From Pseudonocardia sp. TRM90224 (lineage in GTDB: Bacteria; Actinomycetota; Actinomycetes; Mycobacteriales; Pseudonocardiaceae), in NCBI RefSeq assembly GCF_021245725.1, contig NZ_JAJGSX010000036.1, positions 31,027 to 95,026 on the forward strand: 64,000 bases of DNA, written 5' to 3'. Shown one piece after another: positions 17,674-25,166 of the stretch. Both the position numbers and the translations under genes were made by a program. The notes beneath the pieces were generated by a model. It was not told where the DNA came from. It did not search any database and saw only the letters and a program-made list of their open reading frames with translations. Every line of letters starts with the position of its first letter. Position 1 is the stretch's first letter.

Positions 17674-17829
17674 CAACTTCCCCACCGTTTTGGGCACATG
17701 CGCGCCGATCTGGCGCGCATCCACCCAAAACGGTGGGGAGATCCTGGACACCGGACAGCAAGCCCCCCACCGTTTTGCCAACTTGCATGGGCAAAACGGT
17801 GTGCAGGTTGGCAAAACGGTGGGGAAGTT
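17674..17829. repeat. Composite intergenic repeat, copy 2 (A+B type, inverted relative to copy 1)
   Basis: This copy is the near-exact reverse complement of the element at 16033-16188, differing by only a few bases by eye. It sits between the convergent stops of the hypothetical gene (17665) and the lipoprotein gene (17833). The pair encloses 16195-17665. The dyads could act as a two-way terminator. Confidence 0.9.
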
Positions 17830-17832
17830 CGG

Positions 17833-18822
17833 TCAGAAGAGCGACGGGGCGGCCCCGATCTGGTACTCGACACCCCGCCCGGCGCCGTCGCCGTCGCTGA
17901 TCTCGAGGGTGAACGTCACGCGCTCGGGTGCCGCGGTGTTGTGCTCGCCGGGCTTCCCGAGCTTGCGGCTGATCCACGCGGAGACGTCCTTCGCGCCATC
18001 CGGCGAGATGACGGCAGCGAACTTGCCGAACAGCTCGACCGCCTCCGCCCGGTCGGGGGTGCGGAAGCGGAACGTCGCGAGGGAAGTGCCCTTGCTCAGG
18101 TCGCCGCCGATCACCGGTGAGGCGTTGATCGACCGGAAGTAGAGCGGCTTCTGCGCGCAGCTGGTCGACTTGCTCTCGCTGTCCTCGCACGTCATGTCGT
18201 TGGCCTCGGCGAAGGCCTTGATGGACGAGATCTGCACCTTCGGCATGGTCGTGGTGATCGCGGCGGTGGCGTCGAAGATGGTCAGCGCCTTCACGTCGGG
18301 CGCCACCATCTCGAACTTGCCGCCCTTCCCGAACGTCGGGGCGTAGGTCAGCGCCAATCCCTCGACGGTCGCGTCCGGCGTGGCGTCCTGCCGCACCCAG
18401 CCCTGCACCGCACCCAGCTGCGGCTCGTCGAGCGTCTTCGCGAGCATCCCGGAGATCACCTCGTCGATCGCCTGCTTGGTCAGGCCTTCGCCGTCCGTCT
18501 CGGTCGGGGAGACGTTGACGATCATGCCGCCGGTGCTGCCGTCGGGCCGCTCCTGCAGCGTGATGGTGTGCGAGACCCCGCCGCTCAGCCGGGCGAAGCA
18601 CTGCCACACCGGGGTGGGCTCGAGCGAGCTCGGTCCGCACTCGTAGTCGGCGGCGCGCAGCGCGACCAGCACCGACTCGACCGGTTTGGTGGTGACGGAC
18701 GACGGCGACGCGGGGTCACTCCCCGTCGCGGCCGGCTGCCCGGCGACCTGCGTCGTGCAGGCCGCGAGCAGCAGCGCCGCCACGAGCGTCGACGCGATCG
18801 GAATTGCTCGTGCACGGCCCAC
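17833..18822 (-). CDS. Secreted lipoprotein of unknown function
   Basis: A 329-residue protein with a type II signal peptide: hydrophobic segment about 9-21 and lipobox LLAAC with Cys22 as the lipidated residue, then a Ser/Thr/Pro-rich linker to about 48. The mature part has Cys pairs near CGPSS/WQCFARL and CEDSESK/TSCAQK, consistent with two disulfides. The fold is not recognised. The GTG start follows GAAGGAG. It is probably anchored on the outer face of the cytoplasmic membrane. It is divergent from the MFS gene across a 343-bp gap. Confidence 0.75.
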   Translation of the reverse strand: MGRARAIPIASTLVAALLLAACTTQVAGQPAATGSDPASPSSVTTKPVESVLVALRAADYECGPSSLEPTPVWQCFARLSGGVSHTITLQERPDGSTGGMIVNVSPTETDGEGLTKQAIDEVISGMLAKTLDEPQLGAVQGWVRQDATPDATVEGLALTYAPTFGKGGKFEMVAPDVKALTIFDATAAITTTMPKVQISSIKAFAEANDMTCEDSESKSTSCAQKPLYFRSINASPVIGGDLSKGTSLATFRFRTPDRAEAVELFGKFAAVISPDGAKDVSAWISRKLGKPGEHNTAAPERVTFTLEISDGDGAGRGVEYQIGAAPSLF

Positions 18823-19165
18823 GGCGATGTTCTCCTTCGTTGTTCTGCGTCAGCGCCGACCGATCCTACGAGCTGTCCTTTCGGACTGCTCCATGAGCCA
18901 GGCGGTGCGTACGTTTCCGCGGGCGCAACCACCCGCACTTGATCCAGACACTTGCCTGTGGCTGTCCTGTAGTGACACATCGTGCCTGGTCAGACACGGG
19001 TCTAGAACGCTAGGGACCTGTCAGGTGGCTTATAGGAACTGTTCAGAGTTGCCCCCCGGCTGATCGTTAGCCTTCGCACGCATCCGGGCCGTTCGGTATC
19101 CGGTGCATATTCCGCAACTTCTGACTAGGGCGTTTCATGCCCGTGTCCCGGATAGGGGGCTTCCA
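18823..19165. promoter_or_regulatory. Divergent intergenic region with small palindrome
   Basis: A 343-bp gap between the lipoprotein start and the MFS start. It is less GC-rich than the coding DNA and must carry both promoters. A short perfect dyad, ACCTG-T-CAGGT, lies at 19016-19026, and CTGTC/GTGACA-like words recur from 18960 to 19030. No clear ORF was found. A GATAGGGGG SD precedes the MFS start. Confidence 0.4.
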
Positions 19166-20371
19166 ATGACTGGGGCAGGTCAGCTCGTCCGTTCCGGGGT
19201 GTACGTATCGATCACGGGCGCCGCGACGGTGGTGTTGCTCAGCGTGAACCTGCGCCCGGCGATCACGTCCGTCGGATCGGTCGGCATGCAGATACAGGCG
19301 GCGCCCGGGATGTCACCCGCGGCGTACGCCGTGCTCGTCTCGGCGCCGCTGTGGTGCTTCGCGGTCGGCGGCAGCCTGGCATGGGGGCTGCGTGCGCGGT
19401 GGGGGACGAACCCGGTGGTCGGCGGCGCGTTGGCGGCGCTCGCCGTCGCGCTCGCCGTGCGTGTTGCGGGAGGCCCGTTGCTCTTGCTCGGCGGGTCCGT
19501 GCTCGCCTGCGTGGCGATCTCCGTGCTCGGTGCGCTGCTGCCGGTGATCGTGCAGGCCGGCGCGCCACAGGAGCGCGGGACCCGCATGGTCTGCCTGACC
19601 ACCGCGCTGGGCGTCGGGAGCTCGGCCGGCGCGCTGGTGACGCCCGTGGTCGCGGCACAGAGCAGCTGGCAGACGGGCGCCGCGTGCTGGGCCCTGCTCG
19701 CCGCAGCCGGCTGGGTCGTCTGGCGGATCTCGGCCGAGGCGGTCAACCCGCACGACGTCCCGCGCGCAGGCTCCACCGTCGGTCCGCGCGCGTTGCGCCC
19801 ACGCGGCACGGTTGTCGCGCTGACCCTGCACTTCGGGGCGCTGTCCGGGGTGACGTTCACGCTGATGGGTTGGCTCACCGGCATCCTGCAGGACCGGGCG
19901 GGCCTGCCGGCCGGGATCGCGAACCTGCACTTCGCCGTCGTGATGGTGCTCGGCATCCCGGTGTCGCTCGCGGTGCCGATCCTCGCGAAGCGGGCCCGTG
20001 ACCAGGTCGGGTACATGGCCGGGTTCGCCGTGGTCGCGGCGCTGGGTGTGGTCGGGATGCTCGTGCTGCCGAGCGAGTTGCCCTGGTTGTGGACGGTCCT
20101 GCAGGGCATCGGGATGGGTTCGGTCGCGCTCGCCCTCACGGTGATCACGATCCGCTGCGGCGGCGACCGGGACGTCGGTGCCGGACTCTCGTCGGTCGTG
20201 CAGGGCGTCGGCTACGCGATCGCCGCCGCCGTCGCGTTGGGCGTCGGGCTCGTGCACAGCGCCACCCGGAGCTGGCAGTGGGCGCTGGTCGCGCTGCTCG
20301 CCGTCGTCGCCGCGCAGCTCGTCTCCGGCTTCGTCGCCGGCCGCAGCACCACCGTCACCGCTGACCGCTGA
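19166..20371 (+). CDS. MFS transporter, CynX/NimT-like
   Basis: A 401-residue, 12-helix major facilitator protein. The N-terminal signature NLRPAITSVGSVG after TM1 is typical of the CynX/NimT (cyanate/nitroimidazole transport) branch. The middle loop (RPRGTVVALTLHFGALSG) leads into the second six helices. The substrate is unknown. The ATG at 19166 follows AGGGGG and starts directly before TM1; a GTG at 19103 would add 21 polar residues without an SD. It converges on mraY across a type-A repeat. Confidence 0.85.
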   Translation: MTGAGQLVRSGVYVSITGAATVVLLSVNLRPAITSVGSVGMQIQAAPGMSPAAYAVLVSAPLWCFAVGGSLAWGLRARWGTNPVVGGALAALAVALAVRVAGGPLLLLGGSVLACVAISVLGALLPVIVQAGAPQERGTRMVCLTTALGVGSSAGALVTPVVAAQSSWQTGAACWALLAAAGWVVWRISAEAVNPHDVPRAGSTVGPRALRPRGTVVALTLHFGALSGVTFTLMGWLTGILQDRAGLPAGIANLHFAVVMVLGIPVSLAVPILAKRARDQVGYMAGFAVVAALGVVGMLVLPSELPWLWTVLQGIGMGSVALALTVITIRCGGDRDVGAGLSSVVQGVGYAIAAAVALGVGLVHSATRSWQWALVALLAVVAAQLVSGFVAGRSTTVTADR

Positions 20372-20381
20372 CCGCTGACGC

Positions 20382-20451
20382 CAACTTCCCCACCGTTTTG
20401 TGCACTTGCGCGCGTTTTCGGCGCGCATCCACCCAAAACGGTGGGGAACTT
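20382..20451. repeat. Type-A CCCCACCGTTTTG dyad repeat
   Basis: About 70 bp. Arms CAACTTCCCCACCGTTTTG and the complementary CAAAACGGTGGGGAACTT enclose an inner GCGCGC/GCGCGC dyad. It begins 10 bp after the MFS stop and ends at the base before the mraY stop codon. It lies between convergent genes, fitting a bidirectional terminator. Nearly identical to 37551-37620. Confidence 0.9.
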
Positions 20452-21516
20452 CTACCTGACGAGGCCGAGCCACTCGCTGTAGAACAGGCCGAGCCCCAGC
20501 GCCGCGCAGATCGCCGCCATGAGCCAGAAGCGGATGATGACGGTCGTCTCGGCCCATCCGGCGAGCTCGAAGTGGTGGTGGAACGGCGCCATCCGGAACA
20601 TCCGCCGCCCGGTGCTCTTGAACATCACCACCTGGATCGCGACGGAGAGCGTCTCGGCGACGAGCACCCCGCCGATCACGAGCAGCAACAGCTCGGTGCG
20701 GGTGACGATGCAGATCCCGGCGAGCAACCCGCCGAGCGCGAGCGAGCCCGTGTCGCCCATGAAGATCTTGGCGGGGGCGGCGTTCCACCAGAGGAACCCG
20801 ATGCAGGCGCCCATCGCGGCGGCGGCCACGACGGCGATGTCGAGCGGGTCGCGCACCTCGTAGCAGCTTGGGGCTTCGACCAGGGAGCACAGGTTGCGGT
20901 ACTGCCAGAACCCGATGATCACGTAGCTGCCCAGCGCCATCGCCGAGATGCCCGCTGCGAGTCCGTCGAGCCCGTCGGTGAGGTTCACCGCGTTCGACCA
21001 GGTCGCGACGATCAGGTTGCAGAGCAGGACGAAGCCGATCGCGCCGAGCGTGAGCATGGGGATGTCGCGGACGAACGAGATCGCGGTGGAGGCCGGGGTG
21101 AGCCCGCCGCCGTCGGCGATGCGCAGCGCGAGCACACCGAACACCGTTGCCGTCAGCGTCTGCCCGACCAGCTTGGACGTCACGCCGAGCCCGGTGTTGT
21201 GCTTGCGGCGCAGCTTGAGGAAGTCGTCGGCGAACCCGACCGCGCCGAGCGCGGTGGTCAGCAGCAGCACGAGGATCGCCGACCAGGTCATCGGCGTGCC
21301 GGTGACGAGGTGCGCGCCCGCGTAGCCGGCCCAGAGCGCGAGCACGATCCCGACGCCGCCCATCGTGGGCGTCCCCCGCTTGCCCAGGTGGCTCTCCGGG
21401 CCGTCGCTGCGGATCTCCTGCCCGAAGCCCCGCCGCGCGAAGAACCTGATCACGTACGGGGTCAGCAGGATGGACAGTGCCAACGCGATGCCGGCAGCGA
21501 TGAAGATCCCCCGCAC
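20452..21516 (-). CDS. mraY: Phospho-N-acetylmuramoyl-pentapeptide transferase (MraY), stand-alone copy
   Basis: A 354-residue membrane enzyme that moves phospho-MurNAc-pentapeptide from UDP to undecaprenyl phosphate, making lipid I. Seen: about ten TM helices, KRGTPTMGG near 47, GFADDFLKLRRKHNTGL near 95, NAVNLTDGLDGLA near 176, the acidic KIFMGDTGSLALGG near 253, and the MraY hallmark RMAPFHHHFE near 309. The length is normal. The usual dcw neighbours (murE, murF, murD, ftsW) are absent; an MFS transporter and a hydrolase flank it. It may be an extra copy, but whether another exists cannot be seen here. It starts with GTG. Confidence 0.93.
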   Translation of the reverse strand: MRGIFIAAGIALALSILLTPYVIRFFARRGFGQEIRSDGPESHLGKRGTPTMGGVGIVLALWAGYAGAHLVTGTPMTWSAILVLLLTTALGAVGFADDFLKLRRKHNTGLGVTSKLVGQTLTATVFGVLALRIADGGGLTPASTAISFVRDIPMLTLGAIGFVLLCNLIVATWSNAVNLTDGLDGLAAGISAMALGSYVIIGFWQYRNLCSLVEAPSCYEVRDPLDIAVVAAAAMGACIGFLWWNAAPAKIFMGDTGSLALGGLLAGICIVTRTELLLLVIGGVLVAETLSVAIQVVMFKSTGRRMFRMAPFHHHFELAGWAETTVIIRFWLMAAICAALGLGLFYSEWLGLVR

Positions 21517-21604
21517 CTCGACCCCGTTCCGTCGCCTGTCGCTCAGCCGGATCCTCTCGCGATCACGGCAGCGGGCCTCAACCGGGGCGTCGTCGCGCTG
21601 CGGA

Positions 21605-22372
21605 TCAACCAGGGCTCAGCAGGAACTCCGCGACCACGGGCGCGAGCGCCTCGGGCGGCACACCGTGCCAGCCGCCGGCGAGGCGACGGAGGATGCCGGC
21701 CGGCAAAGCTCGCGCGACGGCCGCGGTGCCGCTGGTGATGTCCTCGGTGGTGCCGGTGCTGTCGAGCACCACGGTCGACGTCGGTACGGCGCGCAGCGTG
21801 TCGAACGTGAGCGTGTCGGAGATCGCGCAGTCGTAGAGCAGCGTCGGCGCGACCGGTGCGAGCGCTGGCAGCAACGGCGCCATCTCCGCGAGGATCTCGG
21901 CGGGCACGCCGATCGCGGTGAGGAACGTGCGCACGGCGCCGTCGCGGTCGCCGGCCGCGAGCAGCTCGGCGATCCCCGCGGTGAACGCCGTGTCGGGCGG
22001 CTCGCCCTCCGCGCGGACCGGTGGCTCGAACAGCGCCATCCGCTCGATCGGCACGCCGGCCGCCGCGGCGTGCAACGCCAGCAGCGCGCCCGAGGAGAAG
22101 CCGTAGACGTGCGCGCTGCCGCCGGCGGCCTCGATGATCGCCGCGAGGTCGTCGATCTCGCGCTCGACGGCGTACGGCGTGGTGTCGCCGCTGCTCCCGC
22201 GCCCGCGCCGGTCGTAGGTGTGGACGGTGAAGTCCGCCGCCAGCAGCTCGCCGAGTCTGCGGATGTTGTCGAAGCCGGAGAACCCCAACGCCGGGTCGAT
22301 CATCACGAGCGCCGGTCCGCTGCCCGACCGCTCGACGGCGAGCGTCGTCCCGTCCTTCGACGTGATCTTCAT
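21605..22372 (-). CDS. Alpha/beta hydrolase
   Basis: A 255-residue alpha/beta-hydrolase fold enzyme. Nucleophile elbow YGFSSGALL with central Ser; acid probably in the LDSTGTTED region; His in GGWHGVPP. The motif DRRGRGSSGDT after the second strand is typical of the haloperoxidase/esterase-like group. The start ATG was set at MKITSKDGT because GAGGAGG lies 6 nt upstream; the open frame runs 65 codons further but through the operator region. The upstream dyads (22385-22436) suggest tight repression. No regulator gene is next to it. Confidence 0.85.
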   Translation of the reverse strand: MKITSKDGTTLAVERSGSGPALVMIDPALGFSGFDNIRRLGELLAADFTVHTYDRRGRGSSGDTTPYAVEREIDDLAAIIEAAGGSAHVYGFSSGALLALHAAAAGVPIERMALFEPPVRAEGEPPDTAFTAGIAELLAAGDRDGAVRTFLTAIGVPAEILAEMAPLLPALAPVAPTLLYDCAISDTLTFDTLRAVPTSTVVLDSTGTTEDITSGTAAVARALPAGILRRLAGGWHGVPPEALAPVVAEFLLSPG

Positions 22373-22384
22373 GCCGGCCTCCTC

Positions 22385-22436
22385 AGTACTGGTCCGTCCA
22401 GTACTGTAGAGGGGCGGAACTGGACGGTCCAGTACT
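22385..22436 (-). promoter_or_regulatory. Twin palindromic operator upstream of the alpha/beta hydrolase
   Basis: Two related dyads. Site 1 has arms AGTACTGG (22385-22392) and CCAGTACT (22398-22405). Site 2 has arms ACTGGAC (22419-22425) and GTCCAGT (22427-22433) and is followed by the same AGTACT. The centres are 31 bp apart, about three helical turns, starting 12 bp upstream of the hydrolase ATG. Such sites are typical of TetR-family repressors, but the regulator is not nearby. Confidence 0.65.
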
Positions 22437-22464
22437 CTCCGCTGGTCGGTTCGCTCGAAAGCGG

Positions 22465-22498
22465 GCGACCCCCGCGCGGTTTTCCGCCCGGGGGTCGC
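22465..22498 (-). terminator. Strong hairpin after the small secreted protein gene
   Basis: Outer arms GCGACCCCCG (22465-22474) and CGGGGGTCGC (22489-22498) enclose an inner stem GCGG-TTTT-CCGC. It lies 14 bp past the stop of the minus-strand gene ending at 22513. There is no U tract, as is common for actinobacterial terminators. Confidence 0.7.
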
Positions 22499-22512
22499 TC
22501 GTCGATCGTTGC

Positions 22513-22836
22513 TCAGAACTGGGCGAACTCCTGCCCCTTCGAGCGGAGCTCGTCGTCCCAGTTGCAATAGGCTTCGCTGGTCTCGCCATTACCCCGCCAC
22601 GGGCCGACGGCCTTGTAGTTCTCGTTGCCGCACCTGACCCATGCGCGGACCTTGACGCCAGGGCCCATCCCGGTGCAGTTCACCCGATAGCTGTTCGGGC
22701 TGGTGAGCTGAGTGGCGCAAGTTGCGGCCGCCCCCACCTCCCCGGCTGCGGCCGATCCGGTCACACCGACGATGCCGCCGACCATGAAAGCGACGGTGAC
22801 GCCCGTGGAAGCCATTGCCCGCAGAACGATCGACAT
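22513..22836 (-). CDS. Small secreted four-Cys protein
   Basis: A 107-residue protein with a Sec signal peptide (hydrophobic 12-28, probable cleavage after SAAA near 31). The mature part of about 75 residues has four Cys (40, 54, 69, 91), suggesting two disulfides, and is Trp- and Asn-containing (GPWRGNGETSEAYCNWDD). It resembles the many small secreted hypothetical proteins of Streptomyces and relatives; no function is recognised. AGGAG lies 5 nt before the ATG. It is monocistronic, with its own terminator hairpin. Confidence 0.75.
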   Translation of the reverse strand: MSIVLRAMASTGVTVAFMVGGIVGVTGSAAAGEVGAAATCATQLTSPNSYRVNCTGMGPGVKVRAWVRCGNENYKAVGPWRGNGETSEAYCNWDDELRSKGQEFAQF

Positions 22837-22901
22837 GATGCTCCTGAAATGTCAAAGCGACTGATCCCGAGTGCCCGGTAGGAGATCTTACCGAACGTTT
22901 A

Positions 22902-23918
22902 TCAGGAGTCGAAGCGGGTGTGCGTCAGCCGGTGGACGGCGAGCGCGAGCGCCATCCGCTGCCGGCCGCCGTGCTCACCGGGGTCGTAGCCCAGCTCGGC
23001 GCGGACCGCGGCGATCCGGTGTTGGAGGGTCGAGTGGTGCACGCCGAGCGCGGCGGCCGCCCCGCGCACGCTCTCGTGCGCCGCGAGCTCGTCGAGGGTG
23101 TCGAGCAGTGCCGGGTTGCCCGCGACGAGCCGGCCGAGCGCCACGACGTCCGGGGGCTCCGCCGCGCCCGCGTCGACGCCCGCCGCCAGCACGGTGAGCG
23201 CCCCCAGCTCGTCGGCGGCGACAACCGGGCGACGGGCGCTGGTGAGGCGCAACGCCACCAGCGCCTCGGTCCAGGCCGCTGCCACCTCCGTCGGCGGCAC
23301 CGTCCGTCCGATGCCGGCTCGTTCAGGTGCTGGCTGCTCCGCGTCGTCCAGCACGGCGAAGACCACCCCGGCGACCGTGCTGACCAGCGTCGACCGCTTC
23401 GCCCGGCGGGCGATGGGGTCGTCGGGCGCCGCGGCGATCACCCGGACCGGACGGTGCAGGTGCAGGCGGTCGGCGGCGCGGAGCCGCTCGTCGAGCCGCA
23501 CCCGGATGTCGATCAGCTGCTCGATGCAGCCGCCGACGTCGGCGTCCGCGAGGGACGTCCGGTCCAGCGTGACCGCGACACCCATCGCGAGCCGTTCGAG
23601 CACCATCCGGTCGTTGGCGTGGGCAGGCCCGTCGCGCTCGATCCACACCGTGCCCCCTGCGCCGATCGGGTGCGACGACCACCCGTCGAGGGCCGTGGTG
23701 CGCGCTCCGGTCCGGCGGCCGCCGGCGTCGACCCGCAGCGCGAGCCTGCGCTCCGGCACGACGAGCCCGGCCGGCGCGCCGCTGAGCACCGCCGCGCCGC
23801 GGAGGAAGGCCTCGAGCCCGACGTGCCCCTCGACGAGCGTGTCGAAGTACTCGATCACCCGCAGCGTCTCGGTGGCGGTCGGGTCGAGCCCCGAGAGCCG
23901 CCCGACGAGCTCCCGCAT
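22902..23918 (-). CDS. PucR-family transcriptional regulator
   Basis: A 338-residue regulator. The C-terminal 60 residues form a PucR/CdaR-type helix-turn-helix: LAAHESVRGAAAALGVHHST followed by LQHRIAAVRAELG. The N-terminal 250 residues form a sensor-like region with a GAF-like part (VLSGAPAGLVVPERR). It follows the upstream alpha/beta hydrolase gene by only 18 bp on the same strand, so the two are probably one transcript and the regulator may control the hydrolase and itself. GGGAGGG precedes the ATG. Confidence 0.8.
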   Translation of the reverse strand: MRELVGRLSGLDPTATETLRVIEYFDTLVEGHVGLEAFLRGAAVLSGAPAGLVVPERRLALRVDAGGRRTGARTTALDGWSSHPIGAGGTVWIERDGPAHANDRMVLERLAMGVAVTLDRTSLADADVGGCIEQLIDIRVRLDERLRAADRLHLHRPVRVIAAAPDDPIARRAKRSTLVSTVAGVVFAVLDDAEQPAPERAGIGRTVPPTEVAAAWTEALVALRLTSARRPVVAADELGALTVLAAGVDAGAAEPPDVVALGRLVAGNPALLDTLDELAAHESVRGAAAALGVHHSTLQHRIAAVRAELGYDPGEHGGRQRMALALAVHRLTHTRFDS

Positions 23919-23936
23919 GAGCCCTCCCGGGTCGTC

Positions 23937-24914
23937 CTAGAGTCCGAGCGTACGGCGGATCCATGCCTCGCGGGCCTCGCGAGCCGCGGTGGAGATCGCC
24001 GCCGGCGCGGCGAGCCCGTCGAAGCCGTGGAAGCCGCCCGCCCAGACGTGCAGCTCGGCACGGCCGCCCGCGGCCCAGATCTTCGACGCGTACTCGACGA
24101 CCTCGTCGCGGAACACCTCGGCGGACCCGGTGTCGAGGAACGTCGGCGGCAGGCCGGAGAGGTCGGTAGCGCGGGCCGGCGCGGCGTAGATCGAGACGTC
24201 CGGGCCGCCGCGCCGGTCGCCGAGCAGCGCGTCCCACCCGCCGCGGTTCGCCGTGCGGTCCCAGACGACGGCCTGCTCGTGCTGCCGGGTCGACAGCGTC
24301 GCGTCCCGGTCGTCGATCATGGGGCAGATCAGCACCGATCCGGCGAGGTGCGGGCCGCCGCGATCGCGCGCGAGCAGCGTGACCCCGGCGGCGATCCCGC
24401 CGCCCGCGCTGGCGCCCATGACGATCAGTCGTTCGGGGTCGATGCCGAGATCCGCCGCGTGCGCCGCGGTCCAGACGAGCCCGGCGTAGCTGTCCTCGAC
24501 GGGCGCCGGGTCCGGGTGCTCCGGGGCGAGCCGGTACTCGACCGACACCCCCACCACGCCGTGCTCCGTCGCGAACTGCACCAGCTCGGGCACGGAGTCG
24601 AGCCGCGACCCGATGATCATCCCGCCGCCGTGGATCGAGTAGATGCCCGGTGCGCCGGCGGCGCGCTTGCGGGGCCGGACGACCGTGAGCGCGATGTCGG
24701 GATCGCCCGCGGGCCCTGGCGCGGTCAGCTCCTCGATCTCGACGCCCGATGTGTCGAGGTCGGCCGATCGTTCGACGCGGAACTGCTCCATGAGCACTCG
24801 CGTCTCGGCGAGGTCCGCGTTCTGGATCGCGGCGAACCGTTCGAGCAGGACGGGCGCCATTGCGGCCAGCTCGGGGTCGAGCGGGATGGTCGGCGGGGAG
24901 TCGATCGAGGTCAT
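23937..24914 (-). CDS. HSL-family alpha/beta hydrolase (esterase)
   Basis: A 325-residue carboxylesterase of the hormone-sensitive-lipase family, probably cytosolic. Oxyanion motif SIHGGGMIIGS, nucleophile elbow VMGASAGGGIAAG, acidic residue in DTGSAEVFRDE and His in WAGGFHGFDG. The start at MTSIDSPP was chosen because GGAG lies upstream and the family begins here; the frame continues 61 codons further through palindrome and repeat DNA. It is probably co-transcribed with the PucR gene behind it. Confidence 0.87.
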   Translation of the reverse strand: MTSIDSPPTIPLDPELAAMAPVLLERFAAIQNADLAETRVLMEQFRVERSADLDTSGVEIEELTAPGPAGDPDIALTVVRPRKRAAGAPGIYSIHGGGMIIGSRLDSVPELVQFATEHGVVGVSVEYRLAPEHPDPAPVEDSYAGLVWTAAHAADLGIDPERLIVMGASAGGGIAAGVTLLARDRGGPHLAGSVLICPMIDDRDATLSTRQHEQAVVWDRTANRGGWDALLGDRRGGPDVSIYAAPARATDLSGLPPTFLDTGSAEVFRDEVVEYASKIWAAGGRAELHVWAGGFHGFDGLAAPAAISTAAREAREAWIRRTLGL

Positions 24915-24944
24915 CTGCAGCTCCGTGGCGGTGGGCGGCGGGGA

Positions 24945-24958
24945 CAACATCGATGTTG
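24945..24958. promoter_or_regulatory. 14-bp perfect palindrome upstream of the esterase-pucR operon
   Basis: CAACATCGATGTTG, a perfect dyad 30 bp upstream of the esterase start. Its position suits an operator for the co-transcribed PucR-type regulator (inference). Confidence 0.45.
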
Positions 24959-25084
24959 CTCCCACCCGACCCCACGCCGCGACCGCCGTGCCGACCCGGT
25001 CCGGGGCGTTCCCTCCGCCACCTGGCGGGTGGCACAGAGGTTCAGCAAACCCACCGTGCCCTCGCGTGCGGGACGCACACGATG

Positions 25085-25135
25085 CCGGGAACGCCACGTT
25101 CCCGGCGTGTGGGGCCGGGAAAGTGGCTTTCCAGG
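25085..25135. repeat. GGAAAG-arm double hairpin, copy 1
   Basis: Two hairpins in a row. The first has a perfect 9-bp stem (CCGGGAACG/CGTTCCCGG, 25085-25105). The second is CCGGGAAAG-TGG-CTTTCCAGG (25115-25135). They lie after the stop of the epoxide hydrolase gene (minus strand) and before the esterase promoter, as terminators would. A related pair is at 43113-43167. Confidence 0.75.
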
Positions 25136-25166
25136 CACCCCGACCGCCAGGCCCGTCGGAGGCGGT

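Noticed and set aside
15975..17900. Open frames reading through the composite repeats (text such as PHRFANLHTVLP, GKTVG)
   Set aside because: The same peptide words recur in several frames and places because the DNA repeat is translated; there is no start context or conserved product.
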